Shown here: positions 15,669-25,045 of the stretch, piece by piece
Position numbering within the stretch: the stretch's first letter is position 1
How the letters are laid out: every line of letters begins with the position of its first letter
From: an uncultured Phycicoccus sp.
GTDB lineage: Bacteria > Actinomycetota > Actinomycetes > Actinomycetales > Dermatophilaceae
DNA: 64,000 nt
Reading direction: 5' to 3'
Assembly (NCBI RefSeq): GCF_947495705.1
Contig: NZ_CANLZR010000003.1
Location: forward strand, 1-64,000
Notes under the pieces: model-generated
Databases searched by the model: none
The model's input: only the letters and a program-made list of their open reading frames with translations
Told to the model about the DNA's origin: nothing
Made by a program: the position numbers and the translations under genes

Positions 15669-18443
15669 TCAGCCGAGGTCGGCCCGCGAGGCGAGCGTGC
15701 CTCCGGACCCATCGAGCCAACCGACGAGGACGCGGGCATCCTCACCCGGTGCCTCGTCCAGGTCGAGAGTCACCGCGGACCTGCCCGCCGGGACCTCGAC
15801 GGTGCGCGAGCCGACCGTGCCGTCGGCGTCGACGACGAACACGTGCGCCTCACCCGGCCCGTTGGCCCTCATCTGCACGGTCACGGTGTCGCCCGCTACC
15901 GAGGCCGACTCGGCCCACCCGGCGTCGCCGCGGGTGCTGGCGGGGTCGCCGGCGAGCGGCACGTCGATGCGCACCGCCTGCTCGATGCTCTGCGGGCTGT
16001 CGAGCGAGGACAGCGCCGTCGTCGGGATGACCGGCTCCGGCGCCTCGCTCGGACGGTCGGCCGGGGGCTCGTAGCCCGGGAGCGTCGCGACGCCCCAGCG
16101 GTACGGGTCGCCCTGCACGCCGCCGAAGGTGGACCAGCCGATGCGGCTCTGCCCCGTCTTGTCCTGGGTGTCGGAGTCGTAGACGAAGATGTTCAGCCCC
16201 ATGTGCTCGGGGTCGATCGCCCCGGGCAGCTCGGCCATCGGGATCGCCACCTCCACGGTGTACCCGTCGAACGGCTCGGCCACCGTCGAGGCGACCTCCA
16301 TGCCCGGGGCGGTCTCCGCTGCCGGACCCTGGCGGTTGTCGGCGTCCCGCAGGCCGCACGCGGGGCCCTCGGTCGTGGCCGGCAGGACCGCCGCCTTGAA
16401 CGTCGTCGACGTGTTCTCGCTGTCACCGCGGGGGTCGACGGCGATCTCGACCGAGTCGGTCCGCCAGTGCCGCTTGCAGTCCGAGGTGTCGAGCCGGGTG
16501 CCCAGCACGTCGTCGGTCACGTGGACGAGGACGTTGAGGGTGTCGTCGTGCCAGGCGACCTTGGCCGTGGCCGAGCAGTCGGCCGCGGACTCGCAGGCGC
16601 TGCCCTCCCACCGCCGGGAGATGTCGATCGCCTCGCCCGGGTACTCGCCGTCACCCTCGACGCCGTCGACGACCGGCGCGGCCGAGGCCTCGTCCACCGC
16701 CGTCGTCGGGACGAGCTCGAGTGCTGCCCGGCTCGTGGCCGGCCCCGCTGCCGTCGTCGTGACGATGGAGTAGGCGTAGTCACCGGCCGCGGCCCCGGGC
16801 GTGCCGCCCTGGTTCGCGGTCGGCAGCGAGGAGTCGGTGTTGGTGACGGTGAAGGTGACGCTGCCGTCGGCACCGGCCGCGAGCGGGCCGTACGCCCGGC
16901 TCGCGGGTGACGCCGAGAAGCCGTCCGGCAGGTCGAGTGAGACCTCGCCGGACTCGGCGTCGGACCCGTTGTTGTGCAGGTCCACCCGGACCTCGCGGGA
17001 GCCGCCGGACGGCAGGGTCAGGACCGGGGTCACCGTGCCGCTCAGCTGCGGCTGGTGCGCCTCGTCGGGAGCCCAGTCCTCGAAGACGGCGACCTGGGGC
17101 AGCAGCTGCTGCTGCGCCGTCACCGACGGCACGACCTCGACGACGCGGTCCGAGTAGCCGGACCCGGCCTTCGTCGACAGCCGGGCCGCGACCCGCTGGC
17201 GCTCACCGGAGGTCGCGTCGGCCGCCGGGGTGACCGTGAAGGTCTTCGTGACGGTCCGGCCCGGGGTCAGCGTGCCGAGCGCGCCCGACCCCGTGGCTGT
17301 CCAGCCGTCGGGGAGGTCGAGCGCGACCGAGGCGCCCGGCAGGGCGCGCTTCGGAGCGGTGACCGTCACCGTCGCCTCGAACGGCGAACCGGCGAGGACG
17401 CCGTACTGCTCGGTGTCGACCCGCAGACCGGTGCCGAGCGGGACGGCGCCGGGGGCCCGGACGACGGACCCGGCGAGGGCGGCCGAGGACTGCTGGGCCG
17501 CCGCCGTCCCCGGCTCGGCGAAGGGGACCCGCGAGTCGATCTGCCGGAAGTAGTCGCAGCCGATCTTGGCGGGGTCGCTCGGCACGTCGGGGAAGCTCGC
17601 CCATCCCTGGGAGGCGTACTGCCGCTGCGCCTCCCGCTCGACCTCGGCCCAGGTGCGGCCGTCGGGCGCGGTCTCACCGGCCCAGACGCCGTAGACCGTC
17701 TGGGTGGGGTCGGTGAGGCTGATGTCGCTCATGCAGCGCTCGCCGGTGGGCCCGGTGGCCCGGCCGCGCATGAGCAGCTTGTCGGGGGAGAAGGGCTCGA
17801 GGCCCTCGTCGGTGATCTGCTCGGGGAAGCGGGACGGGTCGCCGGCCACCTCGAATGCCTCGATGGCGAGCCGTGCGGCGTGCTGGTGGTTGCCGTGGTT
17901 CCCCGGCGACGGGGCCGGGTCCATCGTCGAGAGGATCTCGGGCCGGGTCTCGCGGATGATCCGGACGACCTTGCCGAGCACCTGCTCGTGGTCCCACACC
18001 TGCTGGGTCAGGGCGTCGCTGACGGTGTAGTAGAAGTCGACCTCGTCGAGGTTGAAGATCTCGGTGATGCCGGCCCGGGCGACGGCCGCGCGCTCCTCCT
18101 GCTCGCGGAGCAGGCCGAGCGCGGGTCCCTCCTCGGGTCCGACGGCGTTGCCGCCGCCCTCCCCGCGGGTGACGGTGACGACCCCCGTCCGCAGGTCGTG
18201 CTCGTCCCCCCACTCGCCGTAGGCCGACAGCTGGAAGGCCTCGTCGTCCGGGTGGGCCCCGATGAACAGGGCCCCGAGGTCGACCGGGGTGCCGGCCGAG
18301 GTGGTCGCGTCCGGCGGCTTCGGGCCCCCGGCTCCGGGCGCCGCCGTGACGGCTCCCGCCCCGGCGAGCGCGAGCGCGGCCGCTGTCGCGACGGCTCCCG
18401 CTGCGCGCCGGGTGGCGCGCGCTCTGGTGTCGAACCTGGTCAT
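15669..18443 (-). CDS. Large exported PIG-L family deacetylase with NEW3-like and CBM9-like domains
   Basis: 924 aa. Signal peptide to about residue 35, then a PIG-L/LmbE domain with the zinc motif AHPDDE (His64, Asp66, Asp67) and the later NHGNHQHAARL block. The middle (about 330-560) has two beta-rich modules resembling the NEW3 domain of glycosidases, including LPDGWTATGSG and LPDGFSASPAS. The C-terminal ~300 residues resemble a CBM9-type sugar-binding domain. PIG-L enzymes remove N-acetyl groups from GlcNAc-type sugars, so an extracellular deacetylase acting on a glycan is likely. GGGAGGG lies before the ATG at 18443. It is the last gene of the sugar-uptake operon, 43 bp after the permease. 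Confidence 0.83.
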   Translation of the reverse strand: MTRFDTRARATRRAAGAVATAAALALAGAGAVTAAPGAGGPKPPDATTSAGTPVDLGALFIGAHPDDEAFQLSAYGEWGDEHDLRTGVVTVTRGEGGGNAVGPEEGPALGLLREQEERAAVARAGITEIFNLDEVDFYYTVSDALTQQVWDHEQVLGKVVRIIRETRPEILSTMDPAPSPGNHGNHQHAARLAIEAFEVAGDPSRFPEQITDEGLEPFSPDKLLMRGRATGPTGERCMSDISLTDPTQTVYGVWAGETAPDGRTWAEVEREAQRQYASQGWASFPDVPSDPAKIGCDYFRQIDSRVPFAEPGTAAAQQSSAALAGSVVRAPGAVPLGTGLRVDTEQYGVLAGSPFEATVTVTAPKRALPGASVALDLPDGWTATGSGALGTLTPGRTVTKTFTVTPAADATSGERQRVAARLSTKAGSGYSDRVVEVVPSVTAQQQLLPQVAVFEDWAPDEAHQPQLSGTVTPVLTLPSGGSREVRVDLHNNGSDAESGEVSLDLPDGFSASPASRAYGPLAAGADGSVTFTVTNTDSSLPTANQGGTPGAAAGDYAYSIVTTTAAGPATSRAALELVPTTAVDEASAAPVVDGVEGDGEYPGEAIDISRRWEGSACESAADCSATAKVAWHDDTLNVLVHVTDDVLGTRLDTSDCKRHWRTDSVEIAVDPRGDSENTSTTFKAAVLPATTEGPACGLRDADNRQGPAAETAPGMEVASTVAEPFDGYTVEVAIPMAELPGAIDPEHMGLNIFVYDSDTQDKTGQSRIGWSTFGGVQGDPYRWGVATLPGYEPPADRPSEAPEPVIPTTALSSLDSPQSIEQAVRIDVPLAGDPASTRGDAGWAESASVAGDTVTVQMRANGPGEAHVFVVDADGTVGSRTVEVPAGRSAVTLDLDEAPGEDARVLVGWLDGSGGTLASRADLG

Positions 18444-18486
18444 CGTTGACCCTCCCTGTCGTTCTGTCGGATTCCCCTGCGTGGTG

Positions 18487-19314
18487 TTACTCCCGGACGG
18501 CCCCTTCGAGCATCCCGGCGATGAAGTGGCGCTGCAGGAACAGGTAGAGGACGACCACGGGGGTGGCGACGATGCACGCCCCGGCCGCGAGCAGGGTGAA
18601 GCCCTGCGTGTACTGCCCCTGGAAGAACGCCAGCCCGAGCGGTGCCGTGCGCAGCGACTCGGAGACGACCATGACGAGAGGGACGAGGAACTCGTTCCAC
18701 GTCCACATGAAGACGAGCACGGTGAGCGTGACGATCGCGGGCCGGGCCAGCGGCACGAGCACCTGCCACAGGATGCGCCAGGTCGACGCGCCGTCGAGCC
18801 GGGCGGCCTCAACGATGGAGCGGCTCGAGGAGCGGAACCAGGCACGCATCCAGAAGGTCCCGAACGCCACCGACTGCGCGATCTGGGGGAGCACGATCGC
18901 CCAGATGGTGTCGGTGAGCTGCAGCGCCCGCAGGTCGTAGTACAGCGGCACGAGGACGGCCTCGCTCGGCATCATGATGCCGACGAGGAACACGTAGAAC
19001 AGGACCGTGGCGCCGCGGAAGCGCATCGTCCCGAGGGCGTACCCGGCGAGCAGCGACAGGACGAGGCTCACGACGACCACGGTGCTCGAGACGAGCAGGC
19101 TGGTCTGCAGGTAGGTGCCGAACCTGCCCTGGTCCCAGGCGGTGACGAAGTTCTCGGGGTGCAGGCCGAGGACCCCCCCGGTCACCGAGGCGCCGGCGGC
19201 GTCGTCCGGGCCGAGCGCGGCCACGACGACGCTGAGCACCGGCCAGAGGGCGAACACGGCGAAAGCGACGAGCACGACGTAGTTGGCGGTGGCCTCGCCA
19301 CGGTTGACGCGCAT
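18487..19314 (-). CDS. Carbohydrate ABC transporter permease (MalG type)
   Basis: 275 aa with six hydrophobic segments and the EAA loop EAARLDGASTWRILWQVLVPL, the contact site for the ATPase. The N-terminal segment NYVVLVAFAVFALWPVLSVV and the late WTWNEFLVPLVM block are typical of the MalG/CUT1 inner permease. Its start overlaps the stop of the partner permease by one base (TGATG). There is no ATPase gene in the operon, as usual for CUT1 systems in actinobacteria that share an MsiK-like ATPase encoded elsewhere. Confidence 0.92.
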   Translation of the reverse strand: MRVNRGEATANYVVLVAFAVFALWPVLSVVVAALGPDDAAGASVTGGVLGLHPENFVTAWDQGRFGTYLQTSLLVSSTVVVVSLVLSLLAGYALGTMRFRGATVLFYVFLVGIMMPSEAVLVPLYYDLRALQLTDTIWAIVLPQIAQSVAFGTFWMRAWFRSSSRSIVEAARLDGASTWRILWQVLVPLARPAIVTLTVLVFMWTWNEFLVPLVMVVSESLRTAPLGLAFFQGQYTQGFTLLAAGACIVATPVVVLYLFLQRHFIAGMLEGAVRE

Positions 19315-20249
19315 CAGCGGTCCCGTTCCGCGATGCGGGTGATCCCGAACGAGATGGCGAAGATGATGACGGTGAGGACGACCGCGATGGCGGCGGCCGA
19401 GCCGACGCGGCCCTGCTGGAAGGCCCGGTTGTACACCTCGTAGGACGGCACCGACGTGCTCGTCCCCGGCCCGCCGCGGGTCGTGACGTAGACGAGGTCG
19501 AAGGTCCGCAGCGCCGCGATGACGGTCAGGGTCAGCGCCACGGCGATCTCGCCGCGCAGCGCCGGCAGGGTGACCGTGAAGAACTCGCGGACCGGGCCGG
19601 CGCCGTCGAGGCGGCAGGCCTCGTACAGCTCACCGGGGATCTTGCCCATGCCGGCGAGGAGCAGGACGGTGACGAGGCCGATCTCGAACCAGGTGCCGAT
19701 GAGCCCGACCGCGGGCAGCGCGGCGGTGTAGTCCCCGAGCCAGCCGCGGGTGAGCCCCCCGAGCCCCAGCGCGCGCAGGAGGTCGTTGACGCCGCCGTCC
19801 GGGGAGTACATCCGCCGCCACGCGACGGCGATGACGACCATCGCGACGACCTGCGGCAGGAAGACGACGGTGCGGAAGAACCCGAGGCCGCGGACCCTGG
19901 CGCGGCCCAGGATCGCCGCCAGGACGAGCCCGACGGCGAGGGGGAGCACGGCGTAGAAGCCGATGAGGACGAGCGCGTGGCCGAACGAGGCGCGCAGGGC
20001 GGGGTCGCGAACGACCTCGACGTAGTTGTCGAGCCCGACCCAGGTGGCGAGGGTGTTGCCGTTCCAGTCGTACAGCGAGATCTGGACGGCCCGCCCGAGC
20101 GGGTAGAGCAGGAAGGCGGCGTAGACGAGCAGCGCCGGCAGGGCGTACAGCCAGCCGACGTTGCGGGGCTCCCCGGGCGGGCCGGAACGGTGGCGCGGCC
20201 GGCCCGGGGAGCTGACGCGGTGCGGGACCGCGGTCGTCGTGTCCGTCAT
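19314..20249 (-). CDS. Carbohydrate ABC transporter permease (MalF type)
   Basis: 311 aa, about six membrane segments after a 30-residue cytoplasmic tail. It has SLYDWNGNT and FFRTVVFLPQVVAMVVIAVAW early and the EAA loop EACRLDGAGPVREFFTVTLP, then the DLVYVTTRGGPGTST signature of CUT1 outer permeases. The start at 20249 overlaps the stop of the binding-protein gene by four bases (ATGA). It forms the membrane channel with the MalG-type subunit for import of an oligosaccharide. Confidence 0.92.
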   Translation of the reverse strand: MTDTTTAVPHRVSSPGRPRHRSGPPGEPRNVGWLYALPALLVYAAFLLYPLGRAVQISLYDWNGNTLATWVGLDNYVEVVRDPALRASFGHALVLIGFYAVLPLAVGLVLAAILGRARVRGLGFFRTVVFLPQVVAMVVIAVAWRRMYSPDGGVNDLLRALGLGGLTRGWLGDYTAALPAVGLIGTWFEIGLVTVLLLAGMGKIPGELYEACRLDGAGPVREFFTVTLPALRGEIAVALTLTVIAALRTFDLVYVTTRGGPGTSTSVPSYEVYNRAFQQGRVGSAAAIAVVLTVIIFAISFGITRIAERDR

Positions 20250-21607
20250 CCGTTCTGCGCGACGAAGTCGCCGTAGTCCTTCTGGACCGTCTCGAGGAAC
20301 TGCTCCGGCGTCGCCTTCTTCGCGAGGAGATCCTGCAGTGCGGCGCCCAGGGTGTCGGCCATCGTCGGGGTGGCGTAGTCGAGGTACGGCACGAGCGCGT
20401 CGTCCTCGACGGCGGTGCCGAACGCGGTGAAGACGTCCTGCCCGAGCGCGTTGGGGGCCTTCTGGGCGGCCGTGTCGGCCACCGGGAGGTTCTCGTTCTC
20501 GGCGAGCACGGTCATCGCGTCGGCGTTCGTGATGAAGTCGATGTACGCGGCCGCGGCGTCGGGGTGCTCGGTCTTGCTCGAGACGGCCCACGGGATGCCG
20601 GTGCCGCCGGTGGCGACCGGAGTGCCCTGCGCCGGCGGCGGGAGGACGAAGGTGACGTCGTCACCCATCGCGCTCGCCAGGTCGGCCTGCAGCCAGGTGC
20701 CCGCAATGAGGTAGGCGCCCTCGCCCTTGGTGAAGTCCTGCCAGGCCGGGTCGTAGCCGAGGCCGTTGACGTCCTTGGACAGGTATCCCTGGTCGACCCA
20801 GTCGACGAGCGTCTGTGCGGCTTCGGTGTTCTCGGGGGTGGTCCAGCTGCCGCCGGGCTGGCCGAAGCCGAGGGTGCGGATCTGGTCGGCGGGCGTCGTC
20901 TGCGCCTGCACGGTGCCGAAGACGTGGATGGCCGGCCACTTGTCGAGGTTGCCGAGGACGAGCGGCAGCTCGCCGGCGGACTTGACGGTCTCGAGGCTGG
21001 CCTCGAAGTCCGCCCACGTGGCGGGGACCTCGTCGACGCCGGCGTCCTCGAGCAGGGCGGTGTTGGCGAAGATGCCGACGACCTCGCCGACCTGGGGCAG
21101 GCCGTACAGGTTGCCGGTCCCGAAGGTCGTGCCGTCCTCGGAGTAGCTCGAGTACTTGCGCACCGACTCGGGGTAGCGCTCGCCCCAGGCGTACGCCTCC
21201 GCGTAGCGGTCGAGCGGCAGCAGCTGCCCGGCCTGGACGAACTTGCCCATGTCGGGGCGGCCGTTGTTGGCCTGGAACACGTCGGGCGCGTCGTTGCCGG
21301 AGAGGGCGAGGCCCAGCGTCGTCTTGAGATCGTCGAAGGACCGGGTGACCCGCTCGATCGTGATGTTGGGGTACTTCTCCTGGAACTCCTTGTTGAGCTG
21401 CTCGATCTGGGCCGCCTGGCCGCCGCGCACCTCCTGGTCCCAGACGGTCAGCGTGACCTCGCCCATCGAGGCGGGGTCGGTGTTGACGTCTCCGCTCGGC
21501 TGCTCGCTCGGGCTGCTGCCGGTGGTCGAGCCGGGCGTGCAGGCGGTCAGGGCGAGTGCCCCGAGCACGCTTGCCGCGAGCAGGGTGGTGGTCGGACGTC
21601 TCCTCAT
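20246..21607 (-). CDS. Sugar-binding lipoprotein of ABC transporter
   Basis: 453 aa. Signal peptide with lipobox LTAC (Cys23), then a family 1 extracellular solute-binding fold: EVTLTVWDQE, the APDVFQANNGRP hinge block and a WPAIHVFGTV region with aromatic ligand contacts. It captures an oligosaccharide outside the membrane and feeds the two downstream permeases. The start is supported by GAGGAG seven bases upstream. It overlaps the PfkB kinase stop by four bases. The ligand is not identifiable from sequence. Confidence 0.93.
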   Translation of the reverse strand: MRRRPTTTLLAASVLGALALTACTPGSTTGSSPSEQPSGDVNTDPASMGEVTLTVWDQEVRGGQAAQIEQLNKEFQEKYPNITIERVTRSFDDLKTTLGLALSGNDAPDVFQANNGRPDMGKFVQAGQLLPLDRYAEAYAWGERYPESVRKYSSYSEDGTTFGTGNLYGLPQVGEVVGIFANTALLEDAGVDEVPATWADFEASLETVKSAGELPLVLGNLDKWPAIHVFGTVQAQTTPADQIRTLGFGQPGGSWTTPENTEAAQTLVDWVDQGYLSKDVNGLGYDPAWQDFTKGEGAYLIAGTWLQADLASAMGDDVTFVLPPPAQGTPVATGGTGIPWAVSSKTEHPDAAAAYIDFITNADAMTVLAENENLPVADTAAQKAPNALGQDVFTAFGTAVEDDALVPYLDYATPTMADTLGAALQDLLAKKATPEQFLETVQKDYGDFVAQNG

Positions 21608-22758
21608 GCGGATGCTCCTCGGTGACGGGTGGTGTCGGGGGGGTATCCCTCGACGTCGACGTGGCGGGCGATGGTGGCGGTGGCGCGGTGGACGGCCCCG
21701 AGCGGGACGTGGGGGACGAGGTCGTCGAGGAACTCGTAGCGGCGGCGCAGCGACCGGTGGTAGCTGTCGGTGGCGGCGCCGTCGCGCAGCCCGTGCCACC
21801 AGTCGGCGATGTCACCCCAGCCGGGGGCGGCGAGGGAGCCGCCGAAGTGCTGGACGGCCAGCGCCGAGCAGAGCGACGCGAACGCGACGCGCTGCGGCAG
21901 CGGCCATCCGGCCACGGTGCCGAGCACGACGGCCGCGCCGAAGACGTCGCCGGCGCCGGTGGGGTCGAGCGCGTCGACGCGCAGTGCCGGGACGACGGCC
22001 TCCTCGCCGGTGCGTGAGTCGATGGCCAGCGCGCCTTCCTCGCCGTTCGTGACGACCGCGAGCGGGACGAGGTCGGCGAGCACGTACAGGGCCTCGTTGG
22101 GGGTCCGGGTGCGGGTGTAGGCCATCGCCTCGACGGCGTTGGGCAGGAAGGCGTCGCACACCTGCAGCTGGTCGAGGAGGTCGAGGGGCCAGCGACCCGT
22201 GGGGTCCCAGCCGACGTCGGCGAAGATGAGCGCCCCGCCCGCCTTGGCCTTCTCGACCCAGGTGGGCCCGTCGGTGCCCAAGAGGGGGCGGTCGGGGGTG
22301 AGTTCGGCCATGACCGCGCGCGACCGGGGAGGGTCGCCGATCAGGGCGGAGGCCTCGATGGGCGGCGGGTGGCCGTGGCTGACCATCCCCCGGTCACGGG
22401 CGACGGCCATCGACACGGTCACCGGCGAGTGCCAGCCCTCGAAGCGGCGGGAGCGGCTGAGGTCGACATGCTCCTCGTCGGCGAGGGTGTCCCAGCAGAA
22501 GTCCCCGTAGGCGTCGTCCCCGAACGCGGCGGCGAGCGAGGTGCGCAGGCCCAGCCGACGGGCCGCGACGGCGAGGTTGGCGATGCCGCCGGGGCAGGAC
22601 CCCATCCCCTCGGCCCACACCTCCTGCCCGCCTTCGGGCAGCGCCTCGAGACCCGTCATGATGATGTCGAGGAACACCGTCCCCCACACGAACACGTCGA
22701 CGTCGGGGTCGCCGTCCCGTCGCAGTGCAGCGAGCGGGTCGAAGGCCTGCGAGGACAC
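21604..22758 (-). CDS. PfkB family carbohydrate kinase
   Basis: 384 aa. It has the N-terminal GGIANLAVAARRLGL ribokinase motif and the C-terminal signature DALDPTGAGDVFGAAVV with catalytic Asp in GAGD. The GTG start at 22758 is preferred because AAGGAG lies seven bases before it; an extension to 22842 runs into the divergent promoter region. It probably phosphorylates the imported sugar or its cleavage product. It is the first gene of the minus-strand operon kinase-binding protein-permeases-deacetylase, with overlaps at most junctions. Confidence 0.88.
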   Translation of the reverse strand: MSSQAFDPLAALRRDGDPDVDVFVWGTVFLDIIMTGLEALPEGGQEVWAEGMGSCPGGIANLAVAARRLGLRTSLAAAFGDDAYGDFCWDTLADEEHVDLSRSRRFEGWHSPVTVSMAVARDRGMVSHGHPPPIEASALIGDPPRSRAVMAELTPDRPLLGTDGPTWVEKAKAGGALIFADVGWDPTGRWPLDLLDQLQVCDAFLPNAVEAMAYTRTRTPNEALYVLADLVPLAVVTNGEEGALAIDSRTGEEAVVPALRVDALDPTGAGDVFGAAVVLGTVAGWPLPQRVAFASLCSALAVQHFGGSLAAPGWGDIADWWHGLRDGAATDSYHRSLRRRYEFLDDLVPHVPLGAVHRATATIARHVDVEGYPPDTTRHRGASA

Positions 22759-22889
22759 GGTGGGGCTCCTTGGTCTCGTCGGTGAAGTCGCCAGCATGCA
22801 CCCCACGAGGGGTCCGAGCAAGCAATAGATGCACAGAAACATTCAACAGCCATCAGGCTTTGAAGAATTATGCTCGGTATGGTGTCGGC
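22759..22889. promoter_or_regulatory. Divergent promoter/operator region of the sugar locus
   Basis: 131 bp between the PfkB operon and the DeoR gene, notably richer in A/T than its surroundings around 22825-22885. An inverted pair ATTCAA (22843-22848) and TTGAA (22859-22863) with more T/A-rich sequence (GAATTATGC) could form a DeoR-family operator and the -35/-10 elements, but I cannot assign exact promoter boxes. Confidence 0.5.
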
Positions 22890-23651
22890 ATGCGGGTAGC
22901 CCGACAGCGATCGATCGTGGGCCGTGTCCAGGCCCAGGGCACCGCCACGACCGAGGAGCTCGCGAGCCTGTGCGGGGTCAGCATCGCCACCGTGCGCCGC
23001 GACCTCATCGAGCTCGAGACGCTCGGGGCGCTGCGGCGGGTGCACGGGGGTGCCATCCCTGCCGACGTCGCGGATGCCGACGCCGTCCGGGGCTTCGCGG
23101 AGGTCGCCGCCACCGATGCCGCGGACAAGACCGTGGTCGCGCGGCGGGGCGCGGCGCTGGTGCGCGACGGCGACTGCGTCGTGCTCGACATCGGGACGAC
23201 GACCATGCTGCTGGCGAAAGAGCTCCGGGGGCGCCCGATCACCGTCGTGACGGCCAGTCTCGCCGTCTTCGACGTGCTGCGCGACGACGACGCCGTCGAG
23301 CTGATCCTCCTCGGGGGCGTCGTCCGGCGGACCTACCACTCGCTCGTCGGCTCGCTCACCGAGGACGCCGCCCGCCAGGTCCACGGCAGCCACGTCTTCC
23401 TCGGCGCCAGCGGCGTCCGCGCCGACGGGACCGTGCTGGACACCACCGCCGTCGAGGTGCCGGTCAAGCGGGCGCTGCTGCGCGCGGCCGACACCGCGGT
23501 CCTGCTCGTCGACCGGCACAAGATGCCCGGCACCGGCTCGCTGCGGGTCTGCGAGGCGGGGGCCGTCGACGTCCTCGTGACGAACGAGGGAGCCGACCCG
23601 GCGACGCTCGCCGCGTGCCGTGCGGCGGGCACCGAGGTGATCCTCGGATGA
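22890..23651 (+). CDS. DeoR/GlpR family transcriptional regulator
   Basis: 253 aa. The N-terminal helix-turn-helix is typical (ATTEELASLCGVSIATVRRDL). The C-terminal sensor domain has the sugar-phosphate isomerase-like features LDIGTTTMLLAKEL, LLGGVVRRTYHS and LLVDRHKM. DeoR regulators are usually repressors released by a phosphorylated sugar. The inducer here is probably the product of the divergent PfkB kinase or a GH4 product. Its stop overlaps the GH4 start (ATGA), so regulator and glycosidase are co-translated. Confidence 0.92.
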   Translation: MRVARQRSIVGRVQAQGTATTEELASLCGVSIATVRRDLIELETLGALRRVHGGAIPADVADADAVRGFAEVAATDAADKTVVARRGAALVRDGDCVVLDIGTTTMLLAKELRGRPITVVTASLAVFDVLRDDDAVELILLGGVVRRTYHSLVGSLTEDAARQVHGSHVFLGASGVRADGTVLDTTAVEVPVKRALLRAADTAVLLVDRHKMPGTGSLRVCEAGAVDVLVTNEGADPATLAACRAAGTEVILG

Positions 23652-24997
23652 GGCTCGCGATGCTCGGCGGGGGAGGCTTCCGGACCCCGCTCGTCTACGG
23701 CGCCCTCCTGCGGGACCGGCACGAGAGCAGGGTCGACGAGGTCTGGCTCCACGACGTCGACGAGGCGCGCCTCGCCACCATCACCCGGGTCCTCACCGAG
23801 ATGGCCGCCGGGCACGACGACCCGCCCCGGGTCCACGCGACGACCGACCTCGACACCGCGCTCGAGGGCAGCGACTTCGTCTTCTCCGCGATCCGCGTGG
23901 GCGGGCTCGAAGGGCGCACCGCCGACGAGCGCGTCGCGCTCGACCTCGGGCTGCTCGGCCAGGAGACGACCGGGCCCGGCGGTCTCGCCTACGGGCTGCG
24001 CACCGTGCCGGTCGCGATGCACGTCGCGCAACGCGTCGCGGCGCTGGCACCGGGCGCCTGGGTCATCAACTTCACCAACCCCGCGGGCATGATCACCGAG
24101 GCGATGCAGGCGGTGCTCGGCGACCGGGTCGTCGGCATCTGCGACAGCCCCATCGGCCTCGCGCGCCGGGCCGCCGCGACCCTCGGGCTCGACCCGGCCG
24201 CCACGACCGTCGACTACGTGGGCCTCAACCACCTCGGCTGGCTGCGGGGGCTGCACCACGACGGACGGGACGTCCTGCCGGACCTCCTCGCCGACGACGC
24301 CGGGCTCGCGGCGATGGAGGAGGGCCAGCTGTTCGGGCTCGACTGGGTGCGGACCCTCGGCATGCTCCCGAACGAGTACCTCTACTACTTCTACTTCACC
24401 CGCGACGCGATCCGGTCGATCACCGCGGCGGCGCAGACCCGCGGCGAGTACCTGCTCGACCAGCAGCAGGGCTTCTACGACGGCCTCGGCGCCGGGGCGC
24501 CGGGGGTGCTGGCCGAGTGGGACCGGGTGCGGCTCGAGCGCAACGCGACGTACATGAAGGAAGCCCGCGGGCAGGACGAGGAACGCGCCGAGGTCGACGT
24601 CCAGGGCGGCGGCTACGAGGGCGTCGCGCTCGCGATCATGGCCGCCATCTCGCGCGGGGAGCCGGCCTCGCTCATCCTCAACGTCCGCAACGGCACCACG
24701 GTGCCGGGGCTCCCCGCGGACGCCGTCGTCGAGGTCCCGTGCACGGTCGACGCCGACGGGCCCCACCCCGTCCCGACCTCCCCGCTGCTCGGGCATCCGC
24801 TGGGGCTCGTGCAGCAGGTCAAGGCGGTCGACCGGCTCGTCATCGAGGCCTCGCTCACCGGGTCACCCCGCCGAGCGGTCGAGGCGTTCGCGCTGCACCC
24901 GCTCGTCGACTCGGTCACCGTCGCTCGCGAGCTGCTCGCCGGGTACCGCGCCCGGATCCCCGCCGTCGACGCCGTCTTCGGTCCCACCGGGGCCTGA
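23648..24997 (+). CDS. GH4 family glycosidase, 6-phospho-beta-glucosidase-like
   Basis: 449 aa. The N-terminal NAD-binding segment is LAMLGGGGFRTPLV. NFTNPAGMITEA (141-152), Cys165 in ICDSPIG and His195 in GLNHLGW are the NAD+/Mn2+ binding residues of GH4 enzymes. GH4 hydrolases act by transient oxidation at C3, often on 6-phospho-sugars. With a PfkB kinase in the locus, a phosphorylated disaccharide is plausible but not proven. It is placed directly after the DeoR regulator and away from the importer operon, across a shared promoter region. Confidence 0.9.
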   Translation: MRLAMLGGGGFRTPLVYGALLRDRHESRVDEVWLHDVDEARLATITRVLTEMAAGHDDPPRVHATTDLDTALEGSDFVFSAIRVGGLEGRTADERVALDLGLLGQETTGPGGLAYGLRTVPVAMHVAQRVAALAPGAWVINFTNPAGMITEAMQAVLGDRVVGICDSPIGLARRAAATLGLDPAATTVDYVGLNHLGWLRGLHHDGRDVLPDLLADDAGLAAMEEGQLFGLDWVRTLGMLPNEYLYYFYFTRDAIRSITAAAQTRGEYLLDQQQGFYDGLGAGAPGVLAEWDRVRLERNATYMKEARGQDEERAEVDVQGGGYEGVALAIMAAISRGEPASLILNVRNGTTVPGLPADAVVEVPCTVDADGPHPVPTSPLLGHPLGLVQQVKAVDRLVIEASLTGSPRRAVEAFALHPLVDSVTVARELLAGYRARIPAVDAVFGPTGA

Positions 24998-25045
24998 ACC
25001 GCGGTCGGCCTGTCGCGCGGGCGCGCCCGGCCCTAGCCTGGACCC

